A stretch of DNA of 64,000 nt from Ga0074139 sp964515195 (GTDB taxonomy: Bacteria > Bdellovibrionota > Bdellovibrionia > Bdellovibrionales > Bdellovibrionaceae). This document shows, one piece after another, positions 18,600 to 27,088 of this stretch; the stretch's first letter is position 1, and each line of letters starts with the position of its first letter. Position numbers and translations under genes: made by a program. The stretch spans positions 4,820 to 68,819 of the forward strand of contig CAZETK010000010.1 of the NCBI GenBank assembly GCA_964515195.1, read 5' to 3'. The notes under the pieces are model-generated. The model saw only the letters and a program-made list of their open reading frames with translations, was not told where the DNA came from and ran no database searches.

Positions 18600-19132
18600 A
18601 ATTGATTTTTCCACATCATGGATTCAGTGGGAGTTGGAACCACATCGTTATATTTTGCGGATTTTTTCTTGTTATAGGGAGTGAGGATCTCGCCTTTGAC
18701 CTGAAAGTAAATCAATTGCCCGATGGGCATACCATGGTAAACACGAACAGGCTTCTTAACGGAAATTTCCAAGGTCCAGTAGTTGCAAAAACCCACATCA
18801 CCTTTACCGGCGGTAGCGTGAATGTCTATACCCAGGCGACCGACGCTGGATTTGCCTTCCAGGAATGGGACATGCGCCAAGGTCTCGGTGTATTCAAGGG
18901 TGACGCCCAAATAGAAATTATCCGGGGTTAATACATAACCATCTTCCGGGATCTCAAAAGTCTCGATCTGATTGTGCTTGCGGGCATCCAATATGCTGTC
19001 TTTGTAGACGCCAAGGGTTTTCCCCAGATGAACATCGTACGAGTTAGTGCCCAAGCACTCACGGCGAAAAGGTTCAACTTTGATGGAGCCTTTTTCCATG
19101 CAGTCCAGAATTTCTTGATCGGTTAAAATCAT
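18596..19132 (-). CDS. dcd: dCTP deaminase
   Basis: 178 residues. Converts dCTP to dUTP for thymidylate synthesis (homotrimer, dUTPase fold). Recognisable blocks: MILTDQEILDCMEKG at the N-terminus, the nucleotide-binding FLEGKSSVGRLGIDIH, the catalytic Glu in NYWTLEISV, and the C-terminal lid region near the YNKKKSAKYND segment. Length fits the family. The stop codons of dcd and the cassette A fragment overlap on opposite strands, so no room is left for a separate terminator. Starts 3 bp downstream of rpmG and is probably in its operon. Confidence 0.95.
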   Translation of the reverse strand: MILTDQEILDCMEKGSIKVEPFRRECLGTNSYDVHLGKTLGVYKDSILDARKHNQIETFEIPEDGYVLTPDNFYLGVTLEYTETLAHVPFLEGKSSVGRLGIDIHATAGKGDVGFCNYWTLEISVKKPVRVYHGMPIGQLIYFQVKGEILTPYNKKKSAKYNDVVPTPTESMMWKNQF

Positions 19133-19135
19133 GGA

Positions 19136-19315
19136 TTACTTGGTTTCGCGATGAAGAGTATGTTGGCGCATATTGGGATTGTACTTCTTCTTCTCGAGAC
19201 GACCGGGAGTTTTTGTTTTGTTTTTAGTAGTTGTATAGCGTGATACAGGCTTGCCGGCTGCTTTCGCTTCAGTGCACTCAAGAGTTACAATAATACGACC
19301 GGATTTTTTCGCCAT
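19136..19315 (-). CDS. rpmG: 50S ribosomal protein L33
   Basis: 59 residues from ATG 19315, preceded by AAGGAT. The family pattern is plain: MAKKSGRIIV start, RYTTTKNKTKTPGRLEKKKYNP in the middle and RQH near the end. It has only one Cys, so it is the zinc-free (C-minus) form of L33. A longer in-frame reading upstream is not needed. Co-oriented with dcd and 3 bp from it. Confidence 0.95.
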   Translation of the reverse strand: MAKKSGRIIVTLECTEAKAAGKPVSRYTTTKNKTKTPGRLEKKKYNPNMRQHTLHRETK

Positions 19316-19401
19316 GGTCCTTATCCTTTCTGGGAAAAGCCTTTTCGACTTTAAAGAAATAAAGTAAAGAAAGGTTGTAGCAAAACCAGGAGGCCTCTTC
19401 A

Positions 19402-20277
19402 ATGGTAAAATTGGTAAGTCTTAAGATGCTGAGTATGATTTTCGCGTTTTCCTCTGTGGCCTGTGCCTCTGACATGATTTGGAACTCTCAAGGTGAGACC
19501 TCCAGCTATGAAGAGATGCTTCAGGGCCTGCTAACGCAAAGAGTTATCATATTGGGTGAAAATCATGGACTGAAAACCCATCAAAACCAACACATGCAAG
19601 TGCTTCAGTCTCTTCGCGAGGCGGGAAGTCAGGTCCACGTGGGCTTGGAATTTTTTTCATACCCTGATCAAGCCTTGGTGGAGGCCTATAAAGAGGGGCA
19701 GCTGACCGAGGCTGAATTTCTAGAATCCATTCGGTGGCAGTCCCCGTCCTATGATTATTACCGTGACCAGGCCTTATTCCCGCAGGCCGACCTGAACGAG
19801 AAAACCTGGGCTCTGAATGCGCCTCGAACTCTCACCAGCCAAGTGGCGAAATCAGGGATTGAAAGCCTTCCGGCAGAGTTGCGAAGGTTACTGCCGCCGA
19901 ACTTTCAATTGGGTCGGGACTCCTACAGACAACGATTCTTGAAGGCTATCGGGGGAGATCACTTTGAAGATCCGACGGTGGCGGACCGTTACTTTGCAGC
20001 TCAGTCCATTTGGGACGATACCATGGCCTGGAGAATCCGGGGAATATTGGATCAATACCCTCAAGCCGTTGTGGTCGTGATTGTTGGCGAATTCCACGTG
20101 CAGTATGGAGGAGGCCTTCCAGATCGCCTTCAAGCGCGCGGGGTAGAAAAGGTTGCAACGGTTTCTCAAGTGAACTCGAATGGGCTCAGTTCTCAAGACC
20201 TTAAAAAAGAGGTTGATCCTGATCAAGAATATGGACCAAGGGCTGATTGGATTTGGACAGCACCTGCCGTAGAGTAG
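19402..20277 (+). CDS. ChaN-like (DUF399) exported protein
   Basis: 291 residues. Start supported by CAGGAGG upstream. The first 23 residues are an export signal; SVAC could be a weak lipobox. Family motifs: VIILGENHGLKTHQNQH near residues 48-64, GLEFFSYPDQ, and VVVVIVGEFHVQYGGGLPDRL near 225-245, as in ChaN, a haem-binding iron-regulated lipoprotein, and related putative hydrolases. Haem or metal binding is therefore possible, but the ligand here is not known. The CheY gene starts 4 bp after its stop, so the two are probably co-transcribed. Confidence 0.88.
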   Translation: MVKLVSLKMLSMIFAFSSVACASDMIWNSQGETSSYEEMLQGLLTQRVIILGENHGLKTHQNQHMQVLQSLREAGSQVHVGLEFFSYPDQALVEAYKEGQLTEAEFLESIRWQSPSYDYYRDQALFPQADLNEKTWALNAPRTLTSQVAKSGIESLPAELRRLLPPNFQLGRDSYRQRFLKAIGGDHFEDPTVADRYFAAQSIWDDTMAWRIRGILDQYPQAVVVVIVGEFHVQYGGGLPDRLQARGVEKVATVSQVNSNGLSSQDLKKEVDPDQEYGPRADWIWTAPAVE

Positions 20278-20281
20278 GGGT

Positions 20282-20686
20282 ATGTTTCCTCAAGAAACTC
20301 GAATTTTAGTGATAGATGATATGCCCTCCATTCGCGATCTGGTGAAAAACCAGCTTAAGACAATGGGGTTCAAGACAATTTTCGAAGCGCAAGACGGCGA
20401 GGAAGGCCTGGAGATGCTGCACAAGTATCTGAAGGACGGCGAGCCCATTGAGCTGGTAATTTCAGATTGGAATATGCCAAAACTGAAGGGGCTGGAGCTT
20501 CTGAAGAAGGTTCGAGCTTCTCAAGAATTCAAAGATCTGCCATTTGTTTTGCTGACCTCAGAAGCCGAACGTGAACAAGTCACAGAAGCCGTTCTTTCGG
20601 GAGTCTCGCAGTATATTGTCAAGCCCTTCTCGGCTAAGATCTTCGAAGATAAATTAAAAACTGTTTGGGATAAGCACAAAAAATAA
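20282..20686 (+). CDS. CheY-type single-domain response regulator
   Basis: 134 residues, receiver domain only. Complete acidic pocket and switch residues: Asp12/Asp13, phosphoacceptor Asp62 (VISDWNMP), Thr92, Lys114 (IVKPF). The start is 4 bp from the ChaN-like stop. The CheA-like kinase gene ends 211 bp further on the opposite strand, which makes it a candidate phosphodonor, but pairing is inference. No output domain, so it acts by protein contact. Confidence 0.93.
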   Translation: MFPQETRILVIDDMPSIRDLVKNQLKTMGFKTIFEAQDGEEGLEMLHKYLKDGEPIELVISDWNMPKLKGLELLKKVRASQEFKDLPFVLLTSEAEREQVTEAVLSGVSQYIVKPFSAKIFEDKLKTVWDKHKK

Positions 20687-20727
20687 TAGCTTCGTTTTTT
20701 CACAAAAAGTTCTCGCCTCGTGCGGGG

Positions 20728-20851
20728 GCCTGGTGGTCCTTTCTCAAAATTCAGACCTCTAGCAAGCGTGACGCGTTCCCCGCGCCGCAGGTGTGGGGAT
20801 GCTGGCGAGGACAGGAGTCCGTGTCTGAATTTTGAGAAAGGACCACCAGGC
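20728..20851. repeat. 124-bp element with perfect 29-bp inverted repeats
   Basis: Arms at 20728-20756 and 20823-20851 are exact reverse complements (29 of 29), enclosing 66 bp that contain a further pairing (CCTC...AGCA with TGCT...GAGG) and an inner CCCCGC/GTGGGG hairpin. The element sits alone between cheY and the convergent kinase gene. It could be a mobile hairpin (REP/MITE type), a bidirectional terminator or a structured RNA. There is no T-run after the stem, so a plain terminator is unlikely. Confidence 0.75.
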
Positions 20852-20897
20852 TTCGCGCTGGAGAGTGGGTGTTTTTGGAAAGACTTGGCGGGGTTGA

Positions 20898-22847
20898 TTA
20901 GGCGGCTTTCGAAGAGGAAGAAGGTGTCTGTTCGACAGGATGAGCCATTTCGTGCGCGACTTTCGGAAGAATAAAGATAAAGCTAGTACCGCAGCCCTCT
21001 TGGAATTCCAAATTTACCGTTCCACCCAATTTTTCGACTTCATGTTTGACGGCATCAAGTCCGACGCCGCGGCCTGATACATCTGTTACCTCAGTGCTTG
21101 TTGAAAATTGCGGTTCAAAGATAGACATGGCCAGATCATGGGGAGATAGGTTTTCAGTGCTGATTCCTTTTTCAATTAACTTCTGCTTAATTTTAAAAAT
21201 GTTGATTCCACGGCCATCGTCGCTGATTTTGATTTGGATGTTGTCGCCTTGATCCTGGACCTCGATGCTGATCAGGCCCTCTTCACTTTTACCACAGGCT
21301 CGTCTTTCTTCGGGAGTTTCAAGGCCATGGTCGATCGCGTTTCGAAAGACATGAACAAGGCTTGTCACAAAGGACTTGTGAGGCTCATAAACCCAACGAT
21401 ACTCAGGGTTTTTGAACTGTAAAGGGGCCATCCGTTTACCCAGTTGCTCGGCTAGTTTCTGAGTCATGTGGGCATAGGCTTCAAAACTTGTTTTAAGGGG
21501 TTCCATGAGATAGTGCTGTTTTAATTGGGCGGCCCAGTCCTTTGTTTTTGACCAGGATTCTAAAATGTCTAAAATCCTGATGAGATCGGGCCGGGGGACT
21601 TCGACGTTGGACACGTTGGTGTATTGCGTTTCGCCCAAGAGATGATGAACAAAATTTTGAAACTCAGAGTATCTATCCGTCAGTTCGTGTGTAATTGCAT
21701 CCCATTGGGGGCGAGAAAAGGCTTCAGGGTCTTCCTTGAGTTGCGGCAGCAACCCTTCAAGTTCATGCGCCAACGAAGTTATCTCTCGAATTGAAAAGCT
21801 TGCAGCCCCGCCCTTTAAGGTGTGCAAGACTCGAAAGAGGTCGTTAGCATTCCATTTCTCTTGGGGTAATGCAGTCAGAGCTTGGAGTTGACTCATCAAG
21901 CCTTGAGATTCTTCATAAAAGTTCAGGAATGAACGCTTTTGCTGGAACATTTTTAAGATCAATCCGGCATGAGCCTTTTCTTTTTCGGCTTGTTGTCGGG
22001 CTTCCACCAGGTTGGTGATATCAGTGGCCACCAAAACAAGGGCTTCAATCTTTTCATCCTGATTGCGAATGGGATAGTAGTCTAACTCAATATGCTTCCC
22101 TTTTGAATGTGCGAATCGTTGAGGGCCGAGTTCTACCAAGTCATCGAATGGAAGCATTTCGCCAAAGAGGGTCATTAGCCACTTGGTAAATCCCTCTCTC
22201 TGAGAGTCGGGAAGGTGAAGGACGTCCCAGATCTTTTGACCGGCGGGATTGGTTTCAAGAACATCCTCGCAAGCCTTAGAGGTAATCTCCCAGCAGTCGC
22301 CAGACTCATCAAAAATCAAAAAGCCCTGATCCAGGCTGTCTAATAGCGCGGTCAATTTTTGGTTTAAAGTCCGAACCTCTGCGGTCCTTTCTTCCACCAT
22401 TTTTTCCAAATTTCGCGAGTAGTTTTCAAGCTCGGCCTGAGCCTTTCGAAGCTCGTCAATGACGCCTTCTTTGGCGTCCAGCTCGGCTCTGTATTTTTTT
22501 TGCAGGCGCTCTTCCAGTGTGACATCACGAATAAAGACGATCCAGTTTTCGGTATCAGGAAGTATCTGAATGGTAATTTGAACTTTACCCTGATTTCCCT
22601 CGAGAGTTTCGAAATTCACTTCTTTATAGGGGGTTGGATCTGTGACTGTCGTTAGGTTTTCTAAGCCATCGATGGGCTCGCTGAATTTAAAAATATCCGT
22701 GATAACAGGCTGCGTGCGTGTGACCTTTCGAACTGTAGAGGAAAGTAGAAGCGCTGCGGACTCATTGCAATAGACGATCTGTCTTGACGAGTTCAAGATA
22801 AAAATAGGCTCTAGCAATGTGTCAAACAAGGTGTAGCTTATGTTCAT
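20898..22847 (-). CDS. CheA-like PAS-HPt-ATPase histidine kinase
   Basis: 649 residues, no membrane segment. Order: PAS-like domain 1-110, coiled coil about 111-170, second PAS-like domain 170-280, coiled coil, HPt domain with His342 in LHTLKGGAASF, then a CheA-type ATPase domain with N box Asn503 (HVFRNAIDHGLE), G1 DDGRG 543-547 and G2 GRGVGLD 592-598. The phosphorylated His lies in the HPt part, as in CheA, but no P5/CheW-like domain follows, so it is not a chemotaxis kinase proper. Its start overlaps the FecR-domain gene by 4 bp, suggesting that protein as membrane partner. CheY at 20282 is a candidate target. Confidence 0.92.
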   Translation of the reverse strand: MNISYTLFDTLLEPIFILNSSRQIVYCNESAALLLSSTVRKVTRTQPVITDIFKFSEPIDGLENLTTVTDPTPYKEVNFETLEGNQGKVQITIQILPDTENWIVFIRDVTLEERLQKKYRAELDAKEGVIDELRKAQAELENYSRNLEKMVEERTAEVRTLNQKLTALLDSLDQGFLIFDESGDCWEITSKACEDVLETNPAGQKIWDVLHLPDSQREGFTKWLMTLFGEMLPFDDLVELGPQRFAHSKGKHIELDYYPIRNQDEKIEALVLVATDITNLVEARQQAEKEKAHAGLILKMFQQKRSFLNFYEESQGLMSQLQALTALPQEKWNANDLFRVLHTLKGGAASFSIREITSLAHELEGLLPQLKEDPEAFSRPQWDAITHELTDRYSEFQNFVHHLLGETQYTNVSNVEVPRPDLIRILDILESWSKTKDWAAQLKQHYLMEPLKTSFEAYAHMTQKLAEQLGKRMAPLQFKNPEYRWVYEPHKSFVTSLVHVFRNAIDHGLETPEERRACGKSEEGLISIEVQDQGDNIQIKISDDGRGINIFKIKQKLIEKGISTENLSPHDLAMSIFEPQFSTSTEVTDVSGRGVGLDAVKHEVEKLGGTVNLEFQEGCGTSFIFILPKVAHEMAHPVEQTPSSSSKAA

Positions 22848-24571
22848 TCAAAAAAAATCTCTCGTTTTTTGTGAATCAAATAAAATCGATTGGCCTTTGA
22901 CCAATCCGAATCAATTTTTTCTGTCTCGTTAAGGGATTTTACCCGCCAATAGTAGCGACCATAGGGTATGCGATTGGCGATCATAAAGCGATTGAGAGGT
23001 GTGTCTTCGCTAGCGATAACCCGAGTGAAGTCAGAATCAGTAGCCACTTGGATACGGTAGATCTCGGCATCTTGAACAGGTTTCCAGTCTAACCAAAGAT
23101 AGGGAATATCATCCTGTTGTAAAAAGACCGTGGTTTCGCTGAAAGGTCGGACAAGCTGGGGAGCCTGCAAAAGATTTCGAACCTCATAGACGAAACGTTC
23201 GATATTTGAAGACGGACTAATTGGAACCCCTTCAGGGTTGGTGGCGAAGACTCGAACATGGTACTGGCCAGGCTTGTAGACATTCATAGAGGCGGGACCA
23301 CGATCGGTTTCAAGAACTTTGGCGTCCAAGAAGGTGCCATCTTCAGAAATCTCCACTCGGTATCCCGACTGTTTCCCTCGGTGCGCCCATTTTAAATCCA
23401 CTTTTTGTGGTCCAGTGACCTTGCCCGGAGAACGAATAACAATCTTGGGAATGTGGGCCAACTGAGGTGCCCGCGAGACGACCTCGAGAGTTCCAATCTC
23501 ACTGGGCTCACTGACGTCTTGATCAGTTAGGCTGTAAAGTCTTACAAAGTAAGTTCCTGGTTTAAAGGCGCTCCAATGATAGTTGAAGTCCGGTGTTTCA
23601 TAGCGGATGACCTGTTCAAAACGTGGCGAATCTGAAAGCTCGAGACGGTATTTTTGGGCCAGGGAAACAGGCTCCCATTTGATAACAGGTGGAAAATTAA
23701 AATCATCAGCGTGGCGGATATTTCGTGTCAGTAAGATCGGAGGAGGCAGCAGGCTGCGCTTTTTATCTAGCATCTGGAAAGAATGAGTCAAAGAGACTGC
23801 GGTTTGGCGGCGCTTTTCATTGTAGCCCTTCAGCCGTACATAGTATTGGCCCGCAGGAAGCTCAAAAGGAATGCCAGATTCCGTGGCCTTTGTCTTGAAG
23901 ACTCTGTCCATAAGGGTAAAATCAGGGGTCGTTGATATTTCAACAACGGTTTCTTTGATCCCCGCCGTCTTTGCCCAGATCAGGTTTTGATAAGTGCGAG
24001 GGTCTTGCTTGTTGATATCAAAGTGGTTGGGGCTTTTCCAAATAATTTGATCCTGGAAAGCGTTGGCAGGTTGTCGCGACAGTCTCTGAAAATCTTGTCC
24101 AGCAAATGTTTTTTCGAAACGAAACTCTTTGCCGTCGGCTCCCTTGAGGTTCTGTAAACCGTCCTTAGTTTTGAGTAATAAGTCCGAACCATGGCTGAGA
24201 TTCCCGGAAAGAGATCCTGACTTCAGATCTAGAACCAGCTTTCCTTCATACATCGAAAGAACAATCAGGGATTGATTGTCAATTTGAAAGATAGAACCGT
24301 CATCAAGCTTGATAGTGGCGGAGGAGTGCTCTCCAGTGAAAACACTGTCAAAAGCGTAAAGCTTATCCTGGCTGTGGGCTGGAAGCCAGCTGAAGCTTTC
24401 ACTGGATTTCAAGCGGACATCGTCGCGTTTTTCAATTAACTCGGCAATGGGTGAGGACAGACTTGAACGCTCTGAAAAGAATAGCGAGTCATCGTACAGC
24501 AGGTACGAAAACAAAAGGATGACGAGGGAGCAAAATGCTAAAAGCCTTTTTTCAAATTCATTCAATTTCAT
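22844..24571 (-). CDS. Membrane-anchored FecR-domain protein with Fn3-like repeats
   Basis: 575 residues. One transmembrane segment at about 9-26 leaves the rest in the periplasm. A FecR-type domain spans about 65-150 (FDSVFTGEHSSATIKLDDGS, then SLIVLSMYEGKLVL and LKSGSLSG). Then come about four fibronectin-III-like repeats, each with W-x-P-V or similar, Y-R-L/I-E/Q and a closing Y-Y/F-V/W-R-V/L strand. Proteins of this type serve as periplasmic sensors or cell-wall-linked scaffolds. Overlap with the kinase gene by ATGA argues for a joint signalling role. Confidence 0.87.
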   Translation of the reverse strand: MKLNEFEKRLLAFCSLVILLFSYLLYDDSLFFSERSSLSSPIAELIEKRDDVRLKSSESFSWLPAHSQDKLYAFDSVFTGEHSSATIKLDDGSIFQIDNQSLIVLSMYEGKLVLDLKSGSLSGNLSHGSDLLLKTKDGLQNLKGADGKEFRFEKTFAGQDFQRLSRQPANAFQDQIIWKSPNHFDINKQDPRTYQNLIWAKTAGIKETVVEISTTPDFTLMDRVFKTKATESGIPFELPAGQYYVRLKGYNEKRRQTAVSLTHSFQMLDKKRSLLPPPILLTRNIRHADDFNFPPVIKWEPVSLAQKYRLELSDSPRFEQVIRYETPDFNYHWSAFKPGTYFVRLYSLTDQDVSEPSEIGTLEVVSRAPQLAHIPKIVIRSPGKVTGPQKVDLKWAHRGKQSGYRVEISEDGTFLDAKVLETDRGPASMNVYKPGQYHVRVFATNPEGVPISPSSNIERFVYEVRNLLQAPQLVRPFSETTVFLQQDDIPYLWLDWKPVQDAEIYRIQVATDSDFTRVIASEDTPLNRFMIANRIPYGRYYWRVKSLNETEKIDSDWSKANRFYLIHKKREIFFE

Positions 24572-24688
24572 AAGTGCATAAACCTATTTGGCATTTCGGA
24601 AAAACTGTCATAAAAGTTGACAGTCAAAGGTCCAGGAGAAGTCGAGAGGCGCTGCCGTCGCCAGAGATGGCATGAGAAGCTTTAAACT

Positions 24689-26560
24689 GTGAAGCTCCGC
24701 CAACTTTCTATTCGGTATAAGATTTTGATAATCTTAACGGTCATTCCGGCAATTGCCTTGATCGTGTATCTGTCTATTGCCCTCAAAGTTTTTAAAGACG
24801 ACAAAGTGGCTTATGTATTCGATACGACCAGCCAAATGTCCGTTTCGATTGCGGGTCAAATCCGAAACCGCCTTGAAAATATCATGAAGCTAACCAGACC
24901 TATTCTGTTGGATCTGGGCCAGCATCAGGATTTTGGTCGATTGTCCCGGGCATTTTTACAGTTCGATTCTTCTTTACAGTCCATGGCGGTGATGGTCTGG
25001 GATCAGAAGTTGCAAAATTATCGTGTGGGTCCTGTTCTAGAAAAGGAAACCTATCTGTTTGAACGATTTTGGAGTCAATGGCGCTCGGCATGGAATCCCG
25101 CTCTGGTTCAGCTTTTTATTAAACAGACCGTTATTACCAATCCGTTTTTAGATGACAGGTTTGTGCTGGTGCAAAAAGTTGAAAGCGGATCGGAAAAACC
25201 TTTCTTGGTGGTTCTGCTGTTTAACCTCACCGAATTTGCCCAGCAATTTGAAACCTTATCGGCGCAGAATTTTTATCTCATCCAAAAAGATGGCAAAATC
25301 CTTTTGGGGAGTGAAAAAGACCTAGGGAAAAACTTGAAGGACTCACTTCCGGTGGGTTTTCTGAAACTCAATAAACAGTTGTCTGCGTCTGGCGTGGAGA
25401 CTCTGGAAGACCGAGAAGGCGTGGAAAGGTTGGTGTCTTTCGCGGCTGTTGGGTGGGGAGACCTTTATGTCGTGTCGAGTGTGGCAAAGTCCAAAGCGCT
25501 GTACGCCGTTGAGATTCTGAAAAGAAAATCGGTCTTATTCGTTATTATTCTAGTGGCAGCGACAACTATTTTAAGTTTATTGGCTTCCAGTGCCGTCACG
25601 CAGGCCTTGACCCAACTTTTTGAAGCGACGGGACGGGTATCTAAAGGTGAATTCGACGTGAAAGTTGAAATAAAAACTGAAGATGAGGTCGGCGCGCTGG
25701 CTGCGAATTTTAACAAAATGGCCGAAGAGGTTTCACGACTGATGGAACAGACTGCAGAAAAGGCGCGGATGGAAAGCGAACTGCAGACGGCGAGAATGGT
25801 GCAGGAAACCCTTTTCCCAGCGCCGCAGGCTGACCTGGGCCCCATTGAGGTGGCAGGATATTATGAGCCCGCCAGTGAAGTGGGCGGTGACTGGTGGAAT
25901 TACACGGTCATGGGAGATCACGTTTATCTTTGGATTGGAGATGCTACAGGGCACGGCGCCGGAGCCGCGCTGATCACGAGCGCTGCAAAGTCGGCTGCGG
26001 GCTTAATTGAGACACTTGGCTTTACGCCAGCCCAGGCCTTAGAAGCCCTAAACCGCAGCATTTGTGATGTCTCCCGCGGCAAAGTGATGATGACTTTCTT
26101 CCTGGGAAAAATGAACTTGAAGACCTTTGAAATGACTTATTGTAATGCCTCCCATGAGCCTCCATTTCTGTTTCGAAGAAAGGACGGCCCTTATAAGAAA
26201 AAAGACATTGAGTTTTTAGATGAGATCAATAATCCACGACTGGGACAGCAACGCAGCTCCGAGTACAAAGAATTCAAGATTCAGCTTTCGCCTGGAGATC
26301 TGATCTTTTTCTACACAGATGGAGTCCCCGATATTCGAAACCCCGCCAATGATGCATGGGGAGAGCGTGAATTCGTCAAATCATTACTGGCTTCAGTTAA
26401 TATCTCGCCCAGCCCGCAAGAAGTTTTGGGTCACTTCTGCGAGAACTTCCAGGTCTATCGTCAAGGATCAACATTAGCGGATGACCTAACTTTTTTCATA
26501 GTTAAAAATAAAGAGGATCAACAGTACGAGGTAAAATCAAATGAGCAAGTTTCAGTGTAA
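24689..26560 (+). CDS. Membrane PP2C (SpoIIE/RsbU-type) phosphatase with HAMP
   Basis: 623 residues. TM1 about 12-33, a periplasmic sensory part to about 280, TM2 281-303, HAMP 303-355, linker helix, then a PP2C domain from about 385. Metal ligands are visible as Asp401 in GGDWW and Asp418 in GDATGHG; FYTDGVPDIRN completes the site. Such enzymes dephosphorylate STAS-domain proteins in partner switching, and a STAS-like gene overlaps its end by 20 bp. GTG start with only a weak ribosome binding site (GAGAAG). Divergent from the FecR/kinase pair across 117 bp. Confidence 0.94.
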   Translation: MKLRQLSIRYKILIILTVIPAIALIVYLSIALKVFKDDKVAYVFDTTSQMSVSIAGQIRNRLENIMKLTRPILLDLGQHQDFGRLSRAFLQFDSSLQSMAVMVWDQKLQNYRVGPVLEKETYLFERFWSQWRSAWNPALVQLFIKQTVITNPFLDDRFVLVQKVESGSEKPFLVVLLFNLTEFAQQFETLSAQNFYLIQKDGKILLGSEKDLGKNLKDSLPVGFLKLNKQLSASGVETLEDREGVERLVSFAAVGWGDLYVVSSVAKSKALYAVEILKRKSVLFVIILVAATTILSLLASSAVTQALTQLFEATGRVSKGEFDVKVEIKTEDEVGALAANFNKMAEEVSRLMEQTAEKARMESELQTARMVQETLFPAPQADLGPIEVAGYYEPASEVGGDWWNYTVMGDHVYLWIGDATGHGAGAALITSAAKSAAGLIETLGFTPAQALEALNRSICDVSRGKVMMTFFLGKMNLKTFEMTYCNASHEPPFLFRRKDGPYKKKDIEFLDEINNPRLGQQRSSEYKEFKIQLSPGDLIFFYTDGVPDIRNPANDAWGEREFVKSLLASVNISPSPQEVLGHFCENFQVYRQGSTLADDLTFFIVKNKEDQQYEVKSNEQVSV

Positions 26561-27017
26561 TGTCGACCGCCAGGGATCTAAAATGACACTCCAGCTTGCC
26601 GGAGTGATCGATGAGGACGCTGATTTTTCAGCGCTATCGATTAATGGGGCTCAAGAAGTTTATATAGACATGGACGGTATCAAGAGCATCAATTCATGTG
26701 GGATTCGAGAGTGGATCAAGTGGATAAGCGAAGGAGCCTCAGCCAGAGTGACCTATGCAAAGTGTCCTAAAGTCATCGTCGACCAGATGAATATGGTTGA
26801 TGGATTTTTACCGACCTATGCCAAAGTCGAGTCTTTTTATGTCCCTTATTACAATGAAGATTCCGGCTCCGAGAAGAATGTTTTATTCCGATACGGCGTC
26901 GAGTTTCGAGAGGGGCAAGTTCAACCTCCTTCAGAAGTGAAGGATGAAGGAGGACAATCCATGGAAATGGATATTATCGAAAGTAAATACTTCAAGTTTA
27001 TCAAGTCCAAAGGCTAG
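26541..27017 (+). CDS. STAS-domain (anti-sigma antagonist-like) protein
   Basis: 158 residues. The first 100 fit a STAS fold: strand VTLQL-type start, YIDMDGIKSINSCGIREWIKW, where the Ser/Cys around residue 53 lies at the usual phosphorylation loop, then helix and strand. The last 55 residues are an extra Glu-rich tail. Its start lies 20 bp inside the phosphatase gene, so it is the expected substrate, though the phosphoacceptor (Ser52 or neighbour) is inferred. No anti-sigma kinase of the RsbW type is adjacent. Confidence 0.8.
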   Translation: MSKFQCNVDRQGSKMTLQLAGVIDEDADFSALSINGAQEVYIDMDGIKSINSCGIREWIKWISEGASARVTYAKCPKVIVDQMNMVDGFLPTYAKVESFYVPYYNEDSGSEKNVLFRYGVEFREGQVQPPSEVKDEGGQSMEMDIIESKYFKFIKSKG

Positions 27018-27088
27018 TTATAATGGCGGCGCCTCATGACAAGACGCCTGCCTCTCTATTCAGGAAGCGATCTTTCCGATAGAGACAT

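Noticed and set aside
20720..20974. 84-codon frame across the inverted-repeat element
   Set aside because: Its codons follow the hairpin arms, it has no ribosome binding site, and it runs into the kinase gene.
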